NCBI RefSeq assembly: GCF_003576345.1
Contig: NZ_QWGB01000005.1
Coordinates: 620,001-684,000, forward strand
Reading direction: 5' to 3'
Source: Henriciella barbarensis
Lineage (GTDB): Bacteria > Pseudomonadota > Alphaproteobacteria > Caulobacterales > Hyphomonadaceae
DNA length: 64,000 nucleotides
Position 1 is the first letter of the stretch, and the number at the start of each line of letters is the position of its first letter. Both the position numbers and the translations under genes were made by a program. The notes below the pieces were generated by a model. The model searched no databases. It was not told the origin of the DNA and saw only the letters and a list, made by a program, of their open reading frames with translations. Positions 51,795 to 61,717 of this stretch are shown here, one piece after another.

Positions 51795-51819
51795 CCCCGC
51801 AGCTTTCATGCAAAGCTGA

Positions 51820-51848
51820 TTGCGAAACGCGCGGTTTTCGGGCATAAA
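51820..51848 (+). promoter_or_regulatory. candidate promoter of the cold shock gene
   Basis: TTGCGA (51820-51825) and CATAAA (51843-51848) are separated by 17 bases and precede a 5' leader of about 140 bases, the arrangement usual for csp genes whose leader RNA is temperature-responsive. The match is by eye. Confidence 0.3.
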
Positions 51849-51993
51849 GACGCCATCGAATATACGGTCGGTCTGAATTTATAAGACCCCGTCGGACCGA
51901 CGGCCTTGCTTCACTTCCCCCGTTTTTTCGAGAACCTTCGTGACCACCCGCACGGTGTGGGTCCGGCACGGGGAGAAGACTGGAGTAGCCATC

Positions 51994-52203
51994 ATGGCAA
52001 CCGGAAAAGTTAAATGGTTCAACGACCAGAAGGGCTATGGATTCATCAAGCCTGACGCTGGTGGTGCGGATATCTTTGTTCATATCTCTGCGGTCGAAAA
52101 GTCCGGCATGCGCACGCTCGCCGAGGACGCGCCGATCGAGTATGAGCTCCACACCGACGAGCGTCGCGGCAAGACCTCGGCCGTTGACCTGAAACTTCTC
52201 TAG
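51994..52203 (+). CDS. cold shock domain protein
   Basis: A 69-residue protein made of one cold shock domain. RNP1 is K-G-Y-G-F-I near 15 and RNP2 is I-F-V-H-I near 30, preceded by G-K-V-K-W-F-N. It is an RNA chaperone and antiterminator. It lacks the extra domain of some alphaproteobacterial Csp proteins. GGAG stands 10 bases before the ATG, and a strong terminator 50 bases after the stop closes the unit before rimP. Confidence 0.96.
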   Translation: MATGKVKWFNDQKGYGFIKPDAGGADIFVHISAVEKSGMRTLAEDAPIEYELHTDERRGKTSAVDLKLL

Positions 52204-52252
52204 ACATTCGGCGCTTCGGCCATTATCCTAATGGCTAAGTCGAAAAATATCG

Positions 52253-52288
52253 GCGGCGGGTCCGGCAACGGGTCCGCCGCTTTCTTTT
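52253..52288 (+). terminator. Rho-independent terminator after the cold shock gene
   Basis: A 12-bp stem (GCGGCGGGTCCG pairing with CGGGTCCGCCGC, two G-T pairs) closed by a GCAA tetraloop and followed by TTTCTTTT. It ends 21 bases before the rimP start, so rimP needs a promoter inside or downstream of it, or partial readthrough. Confidence 0.9.
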
Positions 52289-52308
52289 GTCCCGGAGACA
52301 GTTGAATC

Positions 52309-52914
52309 GTGATCGCGCTTTCGCAGCAGGAAAAGACCATTCTGAGCCTTATCGAGCCCTTGGCCGATGGCCTCGGCCTGGAGATCGTGCGCGTACGCCT
52401 CATGGGTGGCAAGCGTCCAATTCTTCAGATCATGACTGAGAAAGCGGGCGGCGCGCCGACCAATGTCGAAGATTGCGCCGACCTTTCTCATGCCATCTCT
52501 CCCGTACTGGAGGCTGCTGATCCGGTGTCAGATCCATACCGGCTCGAAGTCTCGACGCCGGGCATTGACCGTCCGCTGACCCGCAAGGGCGATTTCGGAC
52601 GCTGGACGGGCCACCTCGCCAAGATCGAGCTGGCCATGCCGATCAGCGGCCGTCGCCGCTTCCAGGGCATCATCACGCGAGAAGATGACCGCGGCGTCGC
52701 CATAGAACTTGATGACGAAAGTGAACTCGTCGCGCAGGTCGATGAAATGTCGAAGGCAAGCCTCGTGCTTACCGACGAACTGATTGACGCCGCCCGAAAG
52801 GCAGGCGGGCTGCCGCCTCAGCCAGACGATGAAGATTTTTCCGGCCTCGACGTCGATGACGCTGAGGACGATGACAGTGAAGACAATAAAGAAGAAAGTG
52901 GAGCTAACAGATGA
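52309..52914 (+). CDS. rimP: ribosome maturation factor RimP
   Basis: A 201-residue protein. The N-terminal domain starts I-L-S-L-I-E-P-L-A-D-G-L-G-L-E-I and the C-terminal domain includes Y-R-L-E-V-S-T-P-G-I-D-R-P-L-T-R near 78. It helps 30S subunit assembly. The last 45 residues are an acidic, disordered tail (D-D-A-E-D-D-D-S-E) found in many alphaproteobacteria. The GTG start lies 21 bases after the cold shock terminator. It overlaps nusA by 4 bases (ATGA), the usual rimP-nusA linkage. Confidence 0.94.
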   Translation: MIALSQQEKTILSLIEPLADGLGLEIVRVRLMGGKRPILQIMTEKAGGAPTNVEDCADLSHAISPVLEAADPVSDPYRLEVSTPGIDRPLTRKGDFGRWTGHLAKIELAMPISGRRRFQGIITREDDRGVAIELDDESELVAQVDEMSKASLVLTDELIDAARKAGGLPPQPDDEDFSGLDVDDAEDDDSEDNKEESGANR

Positions 52915-54707
52915 GTACAGTCGGCGTTTCAGCCAACCGGCTCGAAATTCTTCAGATCGCAAAAGCCGTCGCGGAAGAGAAATCCATCGACCGCAGCATC
53001 GTCATTGGCGCGATGCAGGAAGCGATCGAGAAGGCCGCGAAGTCCCGCTATGGTCAGGAGCACGACATTCGTGCGGTGATCGACGCAGACACCGGTGAGC
53101 AAACTCTCTGGCGCGTCCAGACCGTCGTCGCTGACGACGAAGTCGAGGACCCTGCCCAGCAGCTCGCACTTTCAGAAGCAAAGAAGATCGATGCCAGCTA
53201 TGAAGTTGGCACCGAAATCAAGGAAGAGCTTCCGCCATTCGACTTTGGCCGCGTTGCTGCACAGACCGCCAAGCAGGTCATCATGCAGAAGGTGCGCGAT
53301 GCCGAGCGTGAGCGTCAGTATGACGAATACAAGGACCGTGTTGGCGAGATCATTAACGGCATCGTCAAGCGCGTCGAGTATGGCCACGTCATCGTCGACC
53401 TTGGCCGCGCCGAAGGCATCATCCGCCGCAATGACGGCATCCCGCGTGAGAACTTCCAGCCGAACGACCGCGTTCGCGCCTATCTCTACAAGGTAAGCCG
53501 CGAGACCAAGGGGCCGCAGATCTTCCTGTCACGCGCCCACCCTGACTTCATGGTCAAGCTGTTCGCCCAGGAAGTGCCGGAAGTCTATGACGGCGTCATC
53601 GAGCTTCGCGCCTGCGCCCGTGACGCAGGTTCGCGTGCCAAGATCGGCGTAATCTCCAATGACAGCTCGATCGATCCGGTGGGCGCCTGTGTCGGTATGC
53701 GCGGTGCACGCGTTCAGGCCGTCGTTGGCGAACTGTCCGGCGAGAAGATCGATATCATCCCGTGGAACTATGACGCCGCGACGTTCATCGTGAACGCGCT
53801 TCAGCCGGCCGAAGTCTCCAAGGTTGTTCTCGACGAGGATGAGCAGCGTGTCGAAGTTGTGGTGGCTGACGATCAGTTCCCGCTGGCGATTGGTCGCCGC
53901 GGCCAGAACGTCCGTCTTGCGTCGCAGTTGACCGGCTGGCAAATCGATCTTGTCACTGAGACCGCTGACTCCGAGCGTTATCAGAAAGACTTCCAGGCTC
54001 GTACCGACCTCTTCATGAAGGCGCTCGACGCCGACGAGACGCTGGCACAGCTGCTGGCCTCTGAAGGCTTTGAGAGCGTCGAGGAAATCGCCTACGTCGC
54101 CCCAGAAGACTTCATCTCCATCGATGGCTTCGACCTTGAAGTCGCGAACGAGATCCAGGAACGCGCCCGCGAATACCTTGAGAACCTTGCCGCTGAGCAG
54201 GACGCCAAGCGCAAGGAGCTTGGGGTCGAAGACAGCGTCATGGAACTTGAGGGCATGACCGTCGCCTTCGCTGTGAAGTTTGGCGAAAACGACGTCAAAG
54301 ACCTCGAGGATATCGCAGGCCTGGTGCCTGACGACATTACCGGCTGGCGCGAGCCTGGTCCGGACGGCAAGCCTGTCTTCCAGGAGGGCATCCTGAAGAA
54401 GGGCGAAATGCGCAAGGATGAGGCCCAGATCTTCATCATGCGGGCCCGTGTTGCCGCTGGCTGGGTTGAGCCGGAAGCGCTTGAGCAGCTCGAAGCCGAC
54501 ATGGCTGCCGAGGCTGAAGGCGAAATGGCAGACCTTTCCGAGGAAGAGCGCGCCCTGCTTGCTCTTGGTGATATCGGCAAGGGTGGCGAAGAAGCTGGCG
54601 AGGAACTCGCAGAAGAAGAGCTGATCTTCGACCTCGACGCACTGGCCGCCGAAGATGCTGGCGATGAAGGCGCAGAGGACGGCGATGATGCCGACTCCAA
54701 GGAATGA
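52911..54707 (+). CDS. nusA: transcription termination/antitermination protein NusA
   Basis: A 598-residue protein. An N-terminal RNAP-binding domain (1-130), S1 domain (about 135-205, I-V-K-R-V-E-Y-G-H-V-I-V-D-L), two KH domains (about 210-350; S-I-D-P-V-G-A-C-V-G-M-R-G-A-R and A-I-G-R-R-G-Q-N-V-R), then AR1-like helical repeats and a long acidic C-terminus (520-598). NusA binds RNA polymerase and controls pausing and antitermination. The coding end overlaps ylxR by about 23 bases. Confidence 0.96.
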   Translation: MSTVGVSANRLEILQIAKAVAEEKSIDRSIVIGAMQEAIEKAAKSRYGQEHDIRAVIDADTGEQTLWRVQTVVADDEVEDPAQQLALSEAKKIDASYEVGTEIKEELPPFDFGRVAAQTAKQVIMQKVRDAERERQYDEYKDRVGEIINGIVKRVEYGHVIVDLGRAEGIIRRNDGIPRENFQPNDRVRAYLYKVSRETKGPQIFLSRAHPDFMVKLFAQEVPEVYDGVIELRACARDAGSRAKIGVISNDSSIDPVGACVGMRGARVQAVVGELSGEKIDIIPWNYDAATFIVNALQPAEVSKVVLDEDEQRVEVVVADDQFPLAIGRRGQNVRLASQLTGWQIDLVTETADSERYQKDFQARTDLFMKALDADETLAQLLASEGFESVEEIAYVAPEDFISIDGFDLEVANEIQERAREYLENLAAEQDAKRKELGVEDSVMELEGMTVAFAVKFGENDVKDLEDIAGLVPDDITGWREPGPDGKPVFQEGILKKGEMRKDEAQIFIMRARVAAGWVEPEALEQLEADMAAEAEGEMADLSEEERALLALGDIGKGGEEAGEELAEEELIFDLDALAAEDAGDEGAEDGDDADSKE

Positions 54708-55362
54708 TCGCGCAAAACGCCTGAAGGCGTCCGACAATCTGGAAACCGGCACTGACGGCCCGGTCCGTCAGTGCGCGGTCACCCGCGAGTCCTGGGCACA
54801 GGACTGCCTGATCAGGTTTGTCCGCTCTCCGGATGGCATTGCCGTGCCCGACGTGGCGGGCAAGCTGCCCGGTCGCGGCGCCTGGGTGAAGGCGGACCGC
54901 GAAACTGTCGATGCTGCGGTCAAGCAGGGCGTCTTTGCGCGCGCTTTCAAACAGAAAACGACCGCTGAAGCCGGCCTTTCAGGCCTCGTCGAACGTCAAT
55001 TGTTGCAGAGATGCATCAATTATCTCGGTATGTCGCGGAAGGCGGGCGATGTGGTCATTGGATTCGACCAGGTTCGTGCCTATCTTAGGAACGAAGCGCC
55101 CGGCATCCTTCTGGAAGCAAGCGATGGCAGCGAAGATGGCCGCAACAAGGTTCATTTTCTCGCCAAGGCCATATATGAAACGCCACAGACAGCAGGTGCT
55201 CTCACTTCTGCTGAATTGGGCATGGCCTTTGGCAGGCCGCATGTGATACACGCGCTGCTTCAGCAGGGGGCGCTGTGCGAAGCCTTCAAGGACGCATACT
55301 GGCGTCTAACGGGATTTCGCCCGGCACCGGAGCGAGACTGGTTTTCTGGTCTTAAACGGTAA
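54685..55362 (+). CDS. YlxR (DUF448) / L7Ae-like RNA-binding fusion protein
   Basis: A 225-residue protein. The N-terminal YlxR domain (about 28-85) has R-Q-C-A-V-T-R-E and G-K-L-P-G-R-G-A-W-V; the second half (about 110-205) looks like an L7Ae/YlxQ-type RNA-binding fold (Y-L-G-M-S-R-K-A-G-D-V-V-I-G). In some bacteria the two are separate genes between nusA and infB, and YlxR has been linked to RNase P. ATG at 54685 is used, with GAGG 9 bases upstream; it overlaps nusA. It sits in the conserved nusA-infB unit. Confidence 0.9.
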   Translation: MMPTPRNDRAKRLKASDNLETGTDGPVRQCAVTRESWAQDCLIRFVRSPDGIAVPDVAGKLPGRGAWVKADRETVDAAVKQGVFARAFKQKTTAEAGLSGLVERQLLQRCINYLGMSRKAGDVVIGFDQVRAYLRNEAPGILLEASDGSEDGRNKVHFLAKAIYETPQTAGALTSAELGMAFGRPHVIHALLQQGALCEAFKDAYWRLTGFRPAPERDWFSGLKR

Positions 55363-55415
55363 GATGATTACGGCAGGACCTTCCTGCCGGTTAATACGCA
55401 GGTATATGGAGTCGC

Positions 55416-57968
55416 ATGAGCGATACGAACGACAAAGGCAATAATGGTGGACGCAAGCCCCTGACGGTGTCCCGCGGATCAAGCGGCACGGTCAAGCAGA
55501 GCTTTAGTCATGGCCGTTCCAAACAGGTCATCGTCCAGACGAAGAAGCGGCGGGTCGTTGGCCCCGGCGCCGGACAATCCGGCAGCGGGGGCGGCGCGAA
55601 TGCGCCTGCTTCAAAGCCTTCGTCCCAATCTGGCAGCAAACAGCCGTCAAAGCTGGCTGAAGCCGCCAAGAAGCTCGGCATCACCGAACAGGAGCTGATT
55701 GCACGCCAGAAAGTCCTGCTGCAGCGCCGTGAAGCTGAGCAGAAGCAGAAGGTCGAGAAAGAGCGCCAGGAAGCTGCGCGTGAGCGCCTTCTGTCTGAAC
55801 AGGAACGCAAGGTCCAGGAAGACAAGGAACGCGTCGAAGCCGAGGCACGCCGCAAGGCCGAAGAAGAAGAACGCAAGGCCCGCGAAGAAGCTGAAGCCCG
55901 CAAGAAAAAGGCTGACGTCAAGCCACGCGGCGCTCAGGCTGGTGCAGCTGCACCAAGCCCTGACATGCCGATCCCGGAGCCTGTTCAAGGCCGCAACAAG
56001 AAGTCCCGCAAGGGTGGCAGCGAACGCGATTTTGCTTACGACAGCAATTCACGCAGCCGCGGCGGCGGAAACAAGCGCCGTAAAGGCAAGCTGACTATCG
56101 CCAGCGCACTTGGCGATGACGGCGACCGTCAGCGCTCGCTTGCTTCGGTGAAGCGCGCCCGCGAACGTGAACGTGAACGCCGTCAGGGCGGTGACCAGCA
56201 GGAGAAAGTCTCCCGCGAGGTTACGCTGCCTGAGACGATCACGTTGCAGGATCTTGCCCAGCGCATGAATGAGCGCGTGGCTGACGTGGTCAAATACATG
56301 ATGCGCCAGGGCGACATGATGCGTGCGAACGACATTATTGATGCCGACACCGCCGAACTGATCGCCGAGGACTTCGGTCACACGGTCAAACGTGTCTCTG
56401 AATCCGACGTCGAAATCGGTCTTGGCGACGATACCGATGACGATAAGGACCTGAAGCCACGCGCACCGGTCGTGACCATTATGGGCCACGTCGACCACGG
56501 CAAGACGTCGCTCCTGGACGCACTTCGCTCCACCGACGTGGTGGCTGGCGAAGCTGGCGGCATCACCCAGCATATCGGTGCCTATCAGGTACAGCTTGAG
56601 GGCGGCGACAAGATCACCTTCCTCGACACGCCGGGTCACGCAGCCTTCTCGGCAATGCGTGCGCGCGGTGCCAACGTTACTGACGTCGTTATTCTCGTCG
56701 TGGCCGCTGATGATGGCGTCATGCCGCAGACAATTGAGGCTATTAAGCACGCCAAGGCGGCTGAAGTGCCGATCATTGTTGCGGTCAACAAGTGCGACAA
56801 GCCGGACGCAAACCCGGACAGTGTGCTCACTGAACTTCTTCAGCACGACATCCAGGTCGAGGCTATGGGCGGCGACGTTCAGGCGATCAAGGTTTCGGCG
56901 CTTAACAGGACCGGGCTTGATGAACTGACCGAAGCCATCACGCTTCAGGCAGAACTGCTTGAACTGAAGGCCAACCCCGATCGCGAGGCGGACGGTATCG
57001 TGGTCGAATCCCAGCTTGACAAGGGCCGCGGTCCTGTTGCAACCGTGCTGATCAATCGCGGTACGCTCCAGCGCGGCGAGATTGTCGTCGCCGGCAAGCA
57101 GTGGGGCAAGGTTCGTGCCCTCGTCAATGAGCGTGGCCAGCAACTGAAGGATGCAGGTCCAGGCGTCCCGGTAGAGATCCTTGGTCTCGACGGTGCACCA
57201 GAGCCTGGCGACATGTTCAACGTCGTCGATAGCGAAGCGCGTGCCCGCGAAGTCACCGAGTATCGCCAGCGCGCAGAACGCCAGAAGCAGGGCGTGGCCT
57301 CGGGTCGTGCCTCACTGGAATCGCTGATGAACTCGATGAACGCTGCGGAGGTTTCCGAGCTTCCAGTCGTGGTCAAGGGCGATGTCCAGGGTTCTGTCGA
57401 AGCCATCCGCCACTCGCTGGAAGGTCTGTCGACCGAAGAAGTCCGCGCGAATGTCGTCTACGGTGCCGCAGGCGGTATCTCGGAGAGCGATATCCTGCTG
57501 GCAAAGTCATCCGGCGCGCCTGTCTTTGCGTTCAACGTGCGTGCGAACAAGCAGGCCCGTGAACTCGCTGAGAAGGAAGACGTGGAGATCCGCTACTATT
57601 CGGTGATCTACAACCTGATCGACGATGTGAAAGACACGCTTTCGGGCATGCTCGCACCAGAGAAGCGCGAAACCTTCATCGGCTACGCCGACATTCTGGA
57701 AGTCTTCAACATCACGAAAGTCGGTAAAGTTGCTGGCTGTAAGGTGTCCGAAGGCACGGTTAAACGCGGCTGCGGTGTCCGTCTCCTGCGTGACGATGTC
57801 GTTATCCACGAAGGCAAGCTGAAGACGCTGAAACGCTTCAAGGACGAAGTTGCCGAAGTCACCTCCGGTATGGAGTGTGGTATGGCGTTTGAGAAATACG
57901 AAGACATTCGCGAAGGCGACAAGATCGAGTGTTTCGAAGTGGAAATGATCGAGCGCCGGCTCGACTAG
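55416..57968 (+). CDS. infB: translation initiation factor IF-2
   Basis: An 850-residue GTPase. The N-terminal 260 residues are charged and disordered, with a long Lys/Glu/Arg coiled-coil segment (110-180), then IF2_N (about 270-330, [10 protein letters not shown]). The G domain starts G-H-V-D-H-G-K-T-S (G1) with D-T-P-G-H (G3) and N-K-C-D (G4). The C-terminal domains bind fMet-tRNA. A strong hairpin terminator follows the stop. Confidence 0.97.
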   Translation: MSDTNDKGNNGGRKPLTVSRGSSGTVKQSFSHGRSKQVIVQTKKRRVVGPGAGQSGSGGGANAPASKPSSQSGSKQPSKLAEAAKKLGITEQELIARQKVLLQRREAEQKQKVEKERQEAARERLLSEQERKVQEDKERVEAEARRKAEEEERKAREEAEARKKKADVKPRGAQAGAAAPSPDMPIPEPVQGRNKKSRKGGSERDFAYDSNSRSRGGGNKRRKGKLTIASALGDDGDRQRSLASVKRARERERERRQGGDQQEKVSREVTLPETITLQDLAQRMNERVADVVKYMMRQGDMMRANDIIDADTAELIAEDFGHTVKRVSESDVEIGLGDDTDDDKDLKPRAPVVTIMGHVDHGKTSLLDALRSTDVVAGEAGGITQHIGAYQVQLEGGDKITFLDTPGHAAFSAMRARGANVTDVVILVVAADDGVMPQTIEAIKHAKAAEVPIIVAVNKCDKPDANPDSVLTELLQHDIQVEAMGGDVQAIKVSALNRTGLDELTEAITLQAELLELKANPDREADGIVVESQLDKGRGPVATVLINRGTLQRGEIVVAGKQWGKVRALVNERGQQLKDAGPGVPVEILGLDGAPEPGDMFNVVDSEARAREVTEYRQRAERQKQGVASGRASLESLMNSMNAAEVSELPVVVKGDVQGSVEAIRHSLEGLSTEEVRANVVYGAAGGISESDILLAKSSGAPVFAFNVRANKQARELAEKEDVEIRYYSVIYNLIDDVKDTLSGMLAPEKRETFIGYADILEVFNITKVGKVAGCKVSEGTVKRGCGVRLLRDDVVIHEGKLKTLKRFKDEVAEVTSGMECGMAFEKYEDIREGDKIECFEVEMIERRLD

Positions 57969-58001
57969 GTTCGTTGCCTGAAATTGACATGAAGTTGAGA
58001 A

Positions 58002-58025
58002 AGCCGGGAGATTTCCCGGCTTTTT
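58002..58025 (+). terminator. Rho-independent terminator after infB
   Basis: An 8-bp perfect stem AGCCGGGA/TCCCGGCT with a GATT loop and a run of T. It begins 34 bases after the infB stop and ends 20 bases before the next start codon, so the downstream unit probably has its own promoter or relies on readthrough. Confidence 0.85.
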
Positions 58026-58044
58026 CCATAAGCGGTTAAACAAG

Positions 58045-58662
58045 ATGTGGTTTGTGGCGACCATGCCATCGCTCGCCGCCGCGCCTCTCTATTCAACCGA
58101 TGCCGACACGATCAGCATCACGGGTGCTCCGAGCGATCGGGACATGAAGCGGCTGGTTTCCCAGACACGATCTTCGAATATCGGACCGACCGCGCTCTAT
58201 TATGCTGGTGTGACGGCCCCCGTGATTTCAGCAGGTACTGCCTTCGTCACACGCGAGATGCTCTCAGGGACAGGCTTTACGGATTACTGGATCCTGCTGA
58301 CCTCTTCGCTGCTTGCAGCGATGGCCGGTATCAGCTGGTATCTCATCTTCATGCGTTGGTCGTACCGCCACAATCACGGACGTGCTGCAGAGCTCGACAG
58401 CGAAACCGCCATTGACCTTACGCCCACGGGCCTCCACATCCGTCGCGGCGATGTTGAGACACGCATCGCCTGGCGCGCGCTCCGGTCTGTCCGCGAGAGC
58501 CGCCGTGATACACTTATCACCTTCAGGGGCGCAGATCCGCTGCTCGTCCCCGACAAGTGGTTTGGCCGCGACAAGCAGGCAGCGCAAGCATTCCGCGCTC
58601 GTCTGAGAGAAGGATTGCACGATGGCGAAGAAAAGAAGATCGCAGGCACCCGCCGCAAATGA
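58045..58662 (+). CDS. YcxB-like membrane protein between infB and rbfA
   Basis: A 205-residue protein with two central hydrophobic helices (about 46-68 and 81-103) and a soluble C-terminal domain with I-D-L-T-P-T-G-L-H-I-R-R-G, W-R-A-L-R-S-V-R-E-S and K-W-F-G-R-D layout, as in YcxB-like C-terminal domains. Function unknown. It stands where rbfA would normally follow infB and overlaps rbfA by 41 bases. No good ribosome site is seen before the ATG at 58045; an ATG at 58063 is another candidate. Confidence 0.75.
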   Translation: MWFVATMPSLAAAPLYSTDADTISITGAPSDRDMKRLVSQTRSSNIGPTALYYAGVTAPVISAGTAFVTREMLSGTGFTDYWILLTSSLLAAMAGISWYLIFMRWSYRHNHGRAAELDSETAIDLTPTGLHIRRGDVETRIAWRALRSVRESRRDTLITFRGADPLLVPDKWFGRDKQAAQAFRARLREGLHDGEEKKIAGTRRK

Positions 58663-59056
58663 ACCGTCCCAGCGCCAGCTGCGCGCTGGGGAGCTGGTCC
58701 GCCACGCCCTGACAGATATCATGATGCGTGAGGAGTTCCGCGACCCGGACCTTCAGGGTATCAACGTCACGATTGGCGAGGTCCGCACCTCGCCGGACCT
58801 GAAGCACGCACACGTCTTCTGCTCACCGCTGGGCGAAACGGACGAAACCGCGCAGAACACGCTCGCCAAGGCGCTAAATCGCGCTGCGCCGTATATCCGC
58901 GGCCGGCTCGGCAAACATATTGACATGAAGTTCACGCCGCAGCTGCACTTCATCGCCGACCACTCCTATGATGAAGGCGCCTATATGGAGTCAGTCTTCA
59001 ACAGCCCGCAGGTCAAACGTGACCTCGCAGGGGACGAAGAAGAAGACGACAACTAG
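58622..59056 (+). CDS. rbfA: 30S ribosome-binding factor A
   Basis: A 144-residue protein with the KH-like RbfA fold: R-A-G-E-L-V-R-H-A-L near 21, R-D-P-D-L-Q-G-I-N-V-T near 40, A-H-V-F-C-S-P-L-G near 63, and R-G-R-L-G-K-H-I-D-M-K near 92. It binds the 30S subunit late in assembly and aids 16S rRNA maturation. The last 10 residues are acidic. It overlaps the preceding YcxB-like gene by 41 bases; a GGGGCC/GGCCCC hairpin (59079-59097) overlaps the stop of the convergent gene. Confidence 0.95.
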   Translation: MAKKRRSQAPAANEPSQRQLRAGELVRHALTDIMMREEFRDPDLQGINVTIGEVRTSPDLKHAHVFCSPLGETDETAQNTLAKALNRAAPYIRGRLGKHIDMKFTPQLHFIADHSYDEGAYMESVFNSPQVKRDLAGDEEEDDN

Positions 59057-59088
59057 GCTTTGCGGAGCCGACAGGACTGGGGCCGTGC

Positions 59089-59451
59089 TCAGGCCCCTGT
59101 GGGGCTGCGACAGATTTTCTCCATCGCTTTCCCTTTGGCCAGCTCGTCGATGAGTTTGTCGAGATAGCGGATTTCCCGCATCGTCTCTTCTTCGACTTCC
59201 TCGACCCGCACACCGCAGACGACACCCTTGATCAGACCCCGATCCGGATTGAGGGCAGGTGCCGTTTCAAAGAATGTCTCGATATCGGTTCCATCTTCCA
59301 GTACCCGGGCTAGGCTCACTTCGTCATGTCCTGTTAGCCAGAAGATAATCTCATCTACCTCAGCCTTCGTCCGGCCCTTTTTCTCGGCCTTTGCGAGATA
59401 GGCTGGATACACTTTGGCAAATGCCATTGTGTAAATACGATGCTTGGTCAT
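59089..59451 (-). CDS. DUF2200 family protein
   Basis: A 120-residue small soluble protein of the DUF2200 family. It begins [17 protein letters not shown] and has I-I-F-W-L-T-G-H-D and the [20 protein letters not shown] core. The function is unknown. The ATG at 59451 is the start because the conserved protein begins there; an upstream start at 59490 adds an unlike sequence. It is convergent with rbfA. Confidence 0.9.
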   Translation of the reverse strand: MTKHRIYTMAFAKVYPAYLAKAEKKGRTKAEVDEIIFWLTGHDEVSLARVLEDGTDIETFFETAPALNPDRGLIKGVVCGVRVEEVEEETMREIRYLDKLIDELAKGKAMEKICRSPTGA

Positions 59452-59553
59452 GGCGGCGACTTTCAGGCAGCTTGAGAGAAGTTTACGCACAAACTCGAAG
59501 CGGAGCCAGCCTTACCACGTTTACGGTCTGAGCCGTTTCGACCGTCGCTCGCG

Positions 59554-60951
59554 CTATTCCACCGGTCGGCCATTATCGAGCAGGTCCTTCTCCCCAGTCT
59601 GCGCGCGTTCCTCGTCAACCTTTTCGGCAATGTGGTCATCAGGCCTCGTATCAAGGACGCTGGCTTCGGCGCTCTTGGCATCAGGTGTGGCCGCAGCCTT
59701 TGACTTGGCTGGCGGAGCGGCGGACGCCTGTCCTTCAGACACCGTCACGCCAGTCCCGGCCTTCACCTGCACCGGCGCGCCATCGAAGCGCAGGCGATAG
59801 ATCGGCTCTGGCAAGGTGAAGCCTGCTTCCTCCACCGCGTCCTTGGCCGCGCGGATAGCGAGGCTGCGCGCTTTGCCGAAATTGGTCTCGGACTGGTTCA
59901 CCCAACCCATGAAGCGAATGACGATATTGCTGTCGCCCACTGACATGATGATTGCGTCCGGCTTTGGTTCACCAAGTACAAAACCGAGACCAGAGATCGC
60001 CGCGATCCCCGTTGCCATGGCCGCGACCGGGTCGTCTTCAGCGTCGACGCCAAGCTCGAACTCAAAGCGGCGCTCGGGATTGCGTGTATAGTTCAGGATA
60101 ACCGCCTTGAAGACAGTGGAATTCGGCACACGCAAATGATTGCCATCAAGCGTCATCAGCACTGTTGCGCGGGAAGTCAGGCGCACGACCCGGCCTTCAT
60201 GATCATCGATAAGCACATGGTCATTGGCCCGGAAAGGCTGGCGCAGGCTTAGCATGATGGAGGCGATGTAGTTCTCCACCGTGTCGCGAACCGCAAAGCC
60301 GATAGCGAGACCGATAACGCCTGCACCACCAAGGATTGCGCCCATTAGAGCGGTCGCGCCGACGAGGTTGAGCGCCATGACGAGGCCGACAATGACGGCA
60401 ACAATCCGCACAGCCTGGGAGACAATTTCTGCAAGAAACGGGTTCGGCGTCAGGCGTTGCCAAAGCGCTGACCAACTGGCCAGCAGATGGCCGATAATCA
60501 GGATGACAAGGAAAACCCCGATGGCGAGCCCGACAAGAGGAAGCGCTTCCCATCCACGCCGCAGACTGTTCTCAAGGCTCGCGATCGCCGGAGACAGAGA
60601 GCGGTCGACAGAAAGGTCCCGTTCGATGCTCTGCTCGACTGTCACAACACCCTGAAACCGGCTCGCGATCGAGACGGCGCGGTCGATGTCGGTCTGATCC
60701 GCCACCGTGCCACCGAGCGAGACAACCCCTTCATTCACCTCCGCAGAAACAGCGTTGAGCGCGCCGATTTCGGCGAAGATGGCATTGATCCGCGACTCTA
60801 TCGCGCCGTCATCGCTGCTGGAGACCGAAATCTCCTCTGTCGACTCTGTGATGGTCGGTGCCTGTGCACTGACCTGAAAGGCGGTGCCCGATAACAGGAA
60901 GGCGGTCAGGACGATGAGAAGATGCAAGGTGCGCGTCAGCATTGAGGTCAT
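59554..60951 (-). CDS. MscS-family mechanosensitive channel with a BON domain
   Basis: A 465-residue protein. A signal peptide (1-30) is followed by a BON domain (about 50-110, G-V-V-S-L-G-G-T-V-A-D-Q-T-D-I-D-R-A-V), which in other proteins binds phospholipid. After a linker, about four helices lead to the pore helix with A-I-L-G-G-A-G-V-I-G-L-A-I-G-F-A (about 228-243) and the beta domain (to about 400). The tail is Ala/Lys/Glu-rich. It would gate ions under membrane tension. The start ATG is taken at 60951; it faces mntP with a 118-base gap. Confidence 0.92.
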   Translation of the reverse strand: MTSMLTRTLHLLIVLTAFLLSGTAFQVSAQAPTITESTEEISVSSSDDGAIESRINAIFAEIGALNAVSAEVNEGVVSLGGTVADQTDIDRAVSIASRFQGVVTVEQSIERDLSVDRSLSPAIASLENSLRRGWEALPLVGLAIGVFLVILIIGHLLASWSALWQRLTPNPFLAEIVSQAVRIVAVIVGLVMALNLVGATALMGAILGGAGVIGLAIGFAVRDTVENYIASIMLSLRQPFRANDHVLIDDHEGRVVRLTSRATVLMTLDGNHLRVPNSTVFKAVILNYTRNPERRFEFELGVDAEDDPVAAMATGIAAISGLGFVLGEPKPDAIIMSVGDSNIVIRFMGWVNQSETNFGKARSLAIRAAKDAVEEAGFTLPEPIYRLRFDGAPVQVKAGTGVTVSEGQASAAPPAKSKAAATPDAKSAEASVLDTRPDDHIAEKVDEERAQTGEKDLLDNGRPVE

Positions 60952-61069
60952 AACATGATCAGTTAGGCCGGCGTTCCCGGCGGACGATGTGAAATGCGCC
61001 GGTTCGTCACAAGACCACAATACGCAGACTTCCTCTTGCACGGAGAATAAACGCACGCAAAGAGAACGC

Positions 61070-61669
61070 ATGTCGGGGACATTTACACTTATCGCTCTCG
61101 CCTTCGGGCTTTCCGTTGATGCCTTCGCAGCGGCACTGGGCAAAGGCACTGGGGAGCGCACATCGACGTTTTCCAGCGCCCTTCGCATCGGTTTCGTATT
61201 TGCGGCGATGGAAGCTATTATGCCTGTGGTTGGCTATCTGATCGGGATGGCGCTATCGGCATGGGTCGCTGGCGTCGATCACTGGATTGCGTTCGTCCTG
61301 CTTTCCCTCGTCGGCCTTCACATGATCTGGCAGGCCTTCAAGGAAGAGCCTGAAACGATCGAGGACCATGCAGAAACGGCGGCAAACGGGCCGATAAGGG
61401 GCCCACGCTGGATCCATCTCGGGCTCGCCGCAGTTGCAACCAGCATTGATGCAACTGTTGTAGGTGTCAGCCTCGCAATGGTCGGCACAAACCTGGTTCT
61501 CGCCTGCTTTATCATCTTTGTTGTGACGCTTGTCATGTGCACGATGGGCGCCCTGATCGGGCGCAAGGCTGGCGACTGGCTCGGCCATTGGGCAGAGGTT
61601 GCAGGCGGTATCGTCCTGATCATTATCGGGGCGCTTATTCTGACGCAGCACCTCAGCCAGGGCATCTAG
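61070..61669 (+). CDS. mntP: manganese exporter MntP
   Basis: A 199-residue inner-membrane protein with six helices in two related halves. The first half has the signature G-L-S-V-D-A-F-A-A-A-L-G-K-G near 13 and the second V-A-T-S-I-D-A-T-V-V-G-V near 124, both carrying the metal-lining Asp. It exports excess Mn2+. No Mn riboswitch was recognised upstream; control by the Fur/Mur protein encoded at 40702 is possible but not shown. It precedes truB by 48 bases. Confidence 0.93.
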   Translation: MSGTFTLIALAFGLSVDAFAAALGKGTGERTSTFSSALRIGFVFAAMEAIMPVVGYLIGMALSAWVAGVDHWIAFVLLSLVGLHMIWQAFKEEPETIEDHAETAANGPIRGPRWIHLGLAAVATSIDATVVGVSLAMVGTNLVLACFIIFVVTLVMCTMGALIGRKAGDWLGHWAEVAGGIVLIIIGALILTQHLSQGI

Positions 61670-61717
61670 CTGGTTGACGCCGCGCACAGCGCCGACTAGC
61701 TCGCCTGCTCAAACGAC

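Noticed and set aside
53529-54752. 407-codon minus-strand frame across nusA
   Set aside because: Antisense shadow of nusA, without recognisable protein features; the same holds for the frame at 56049-57143 across infB.
60952-61069. EcfG-type promoter for the MscS gene
   Set aside because: GGAAC and GTT are present on the minus strand but spaced by 18 bases and the -10 overlaps the start codon.
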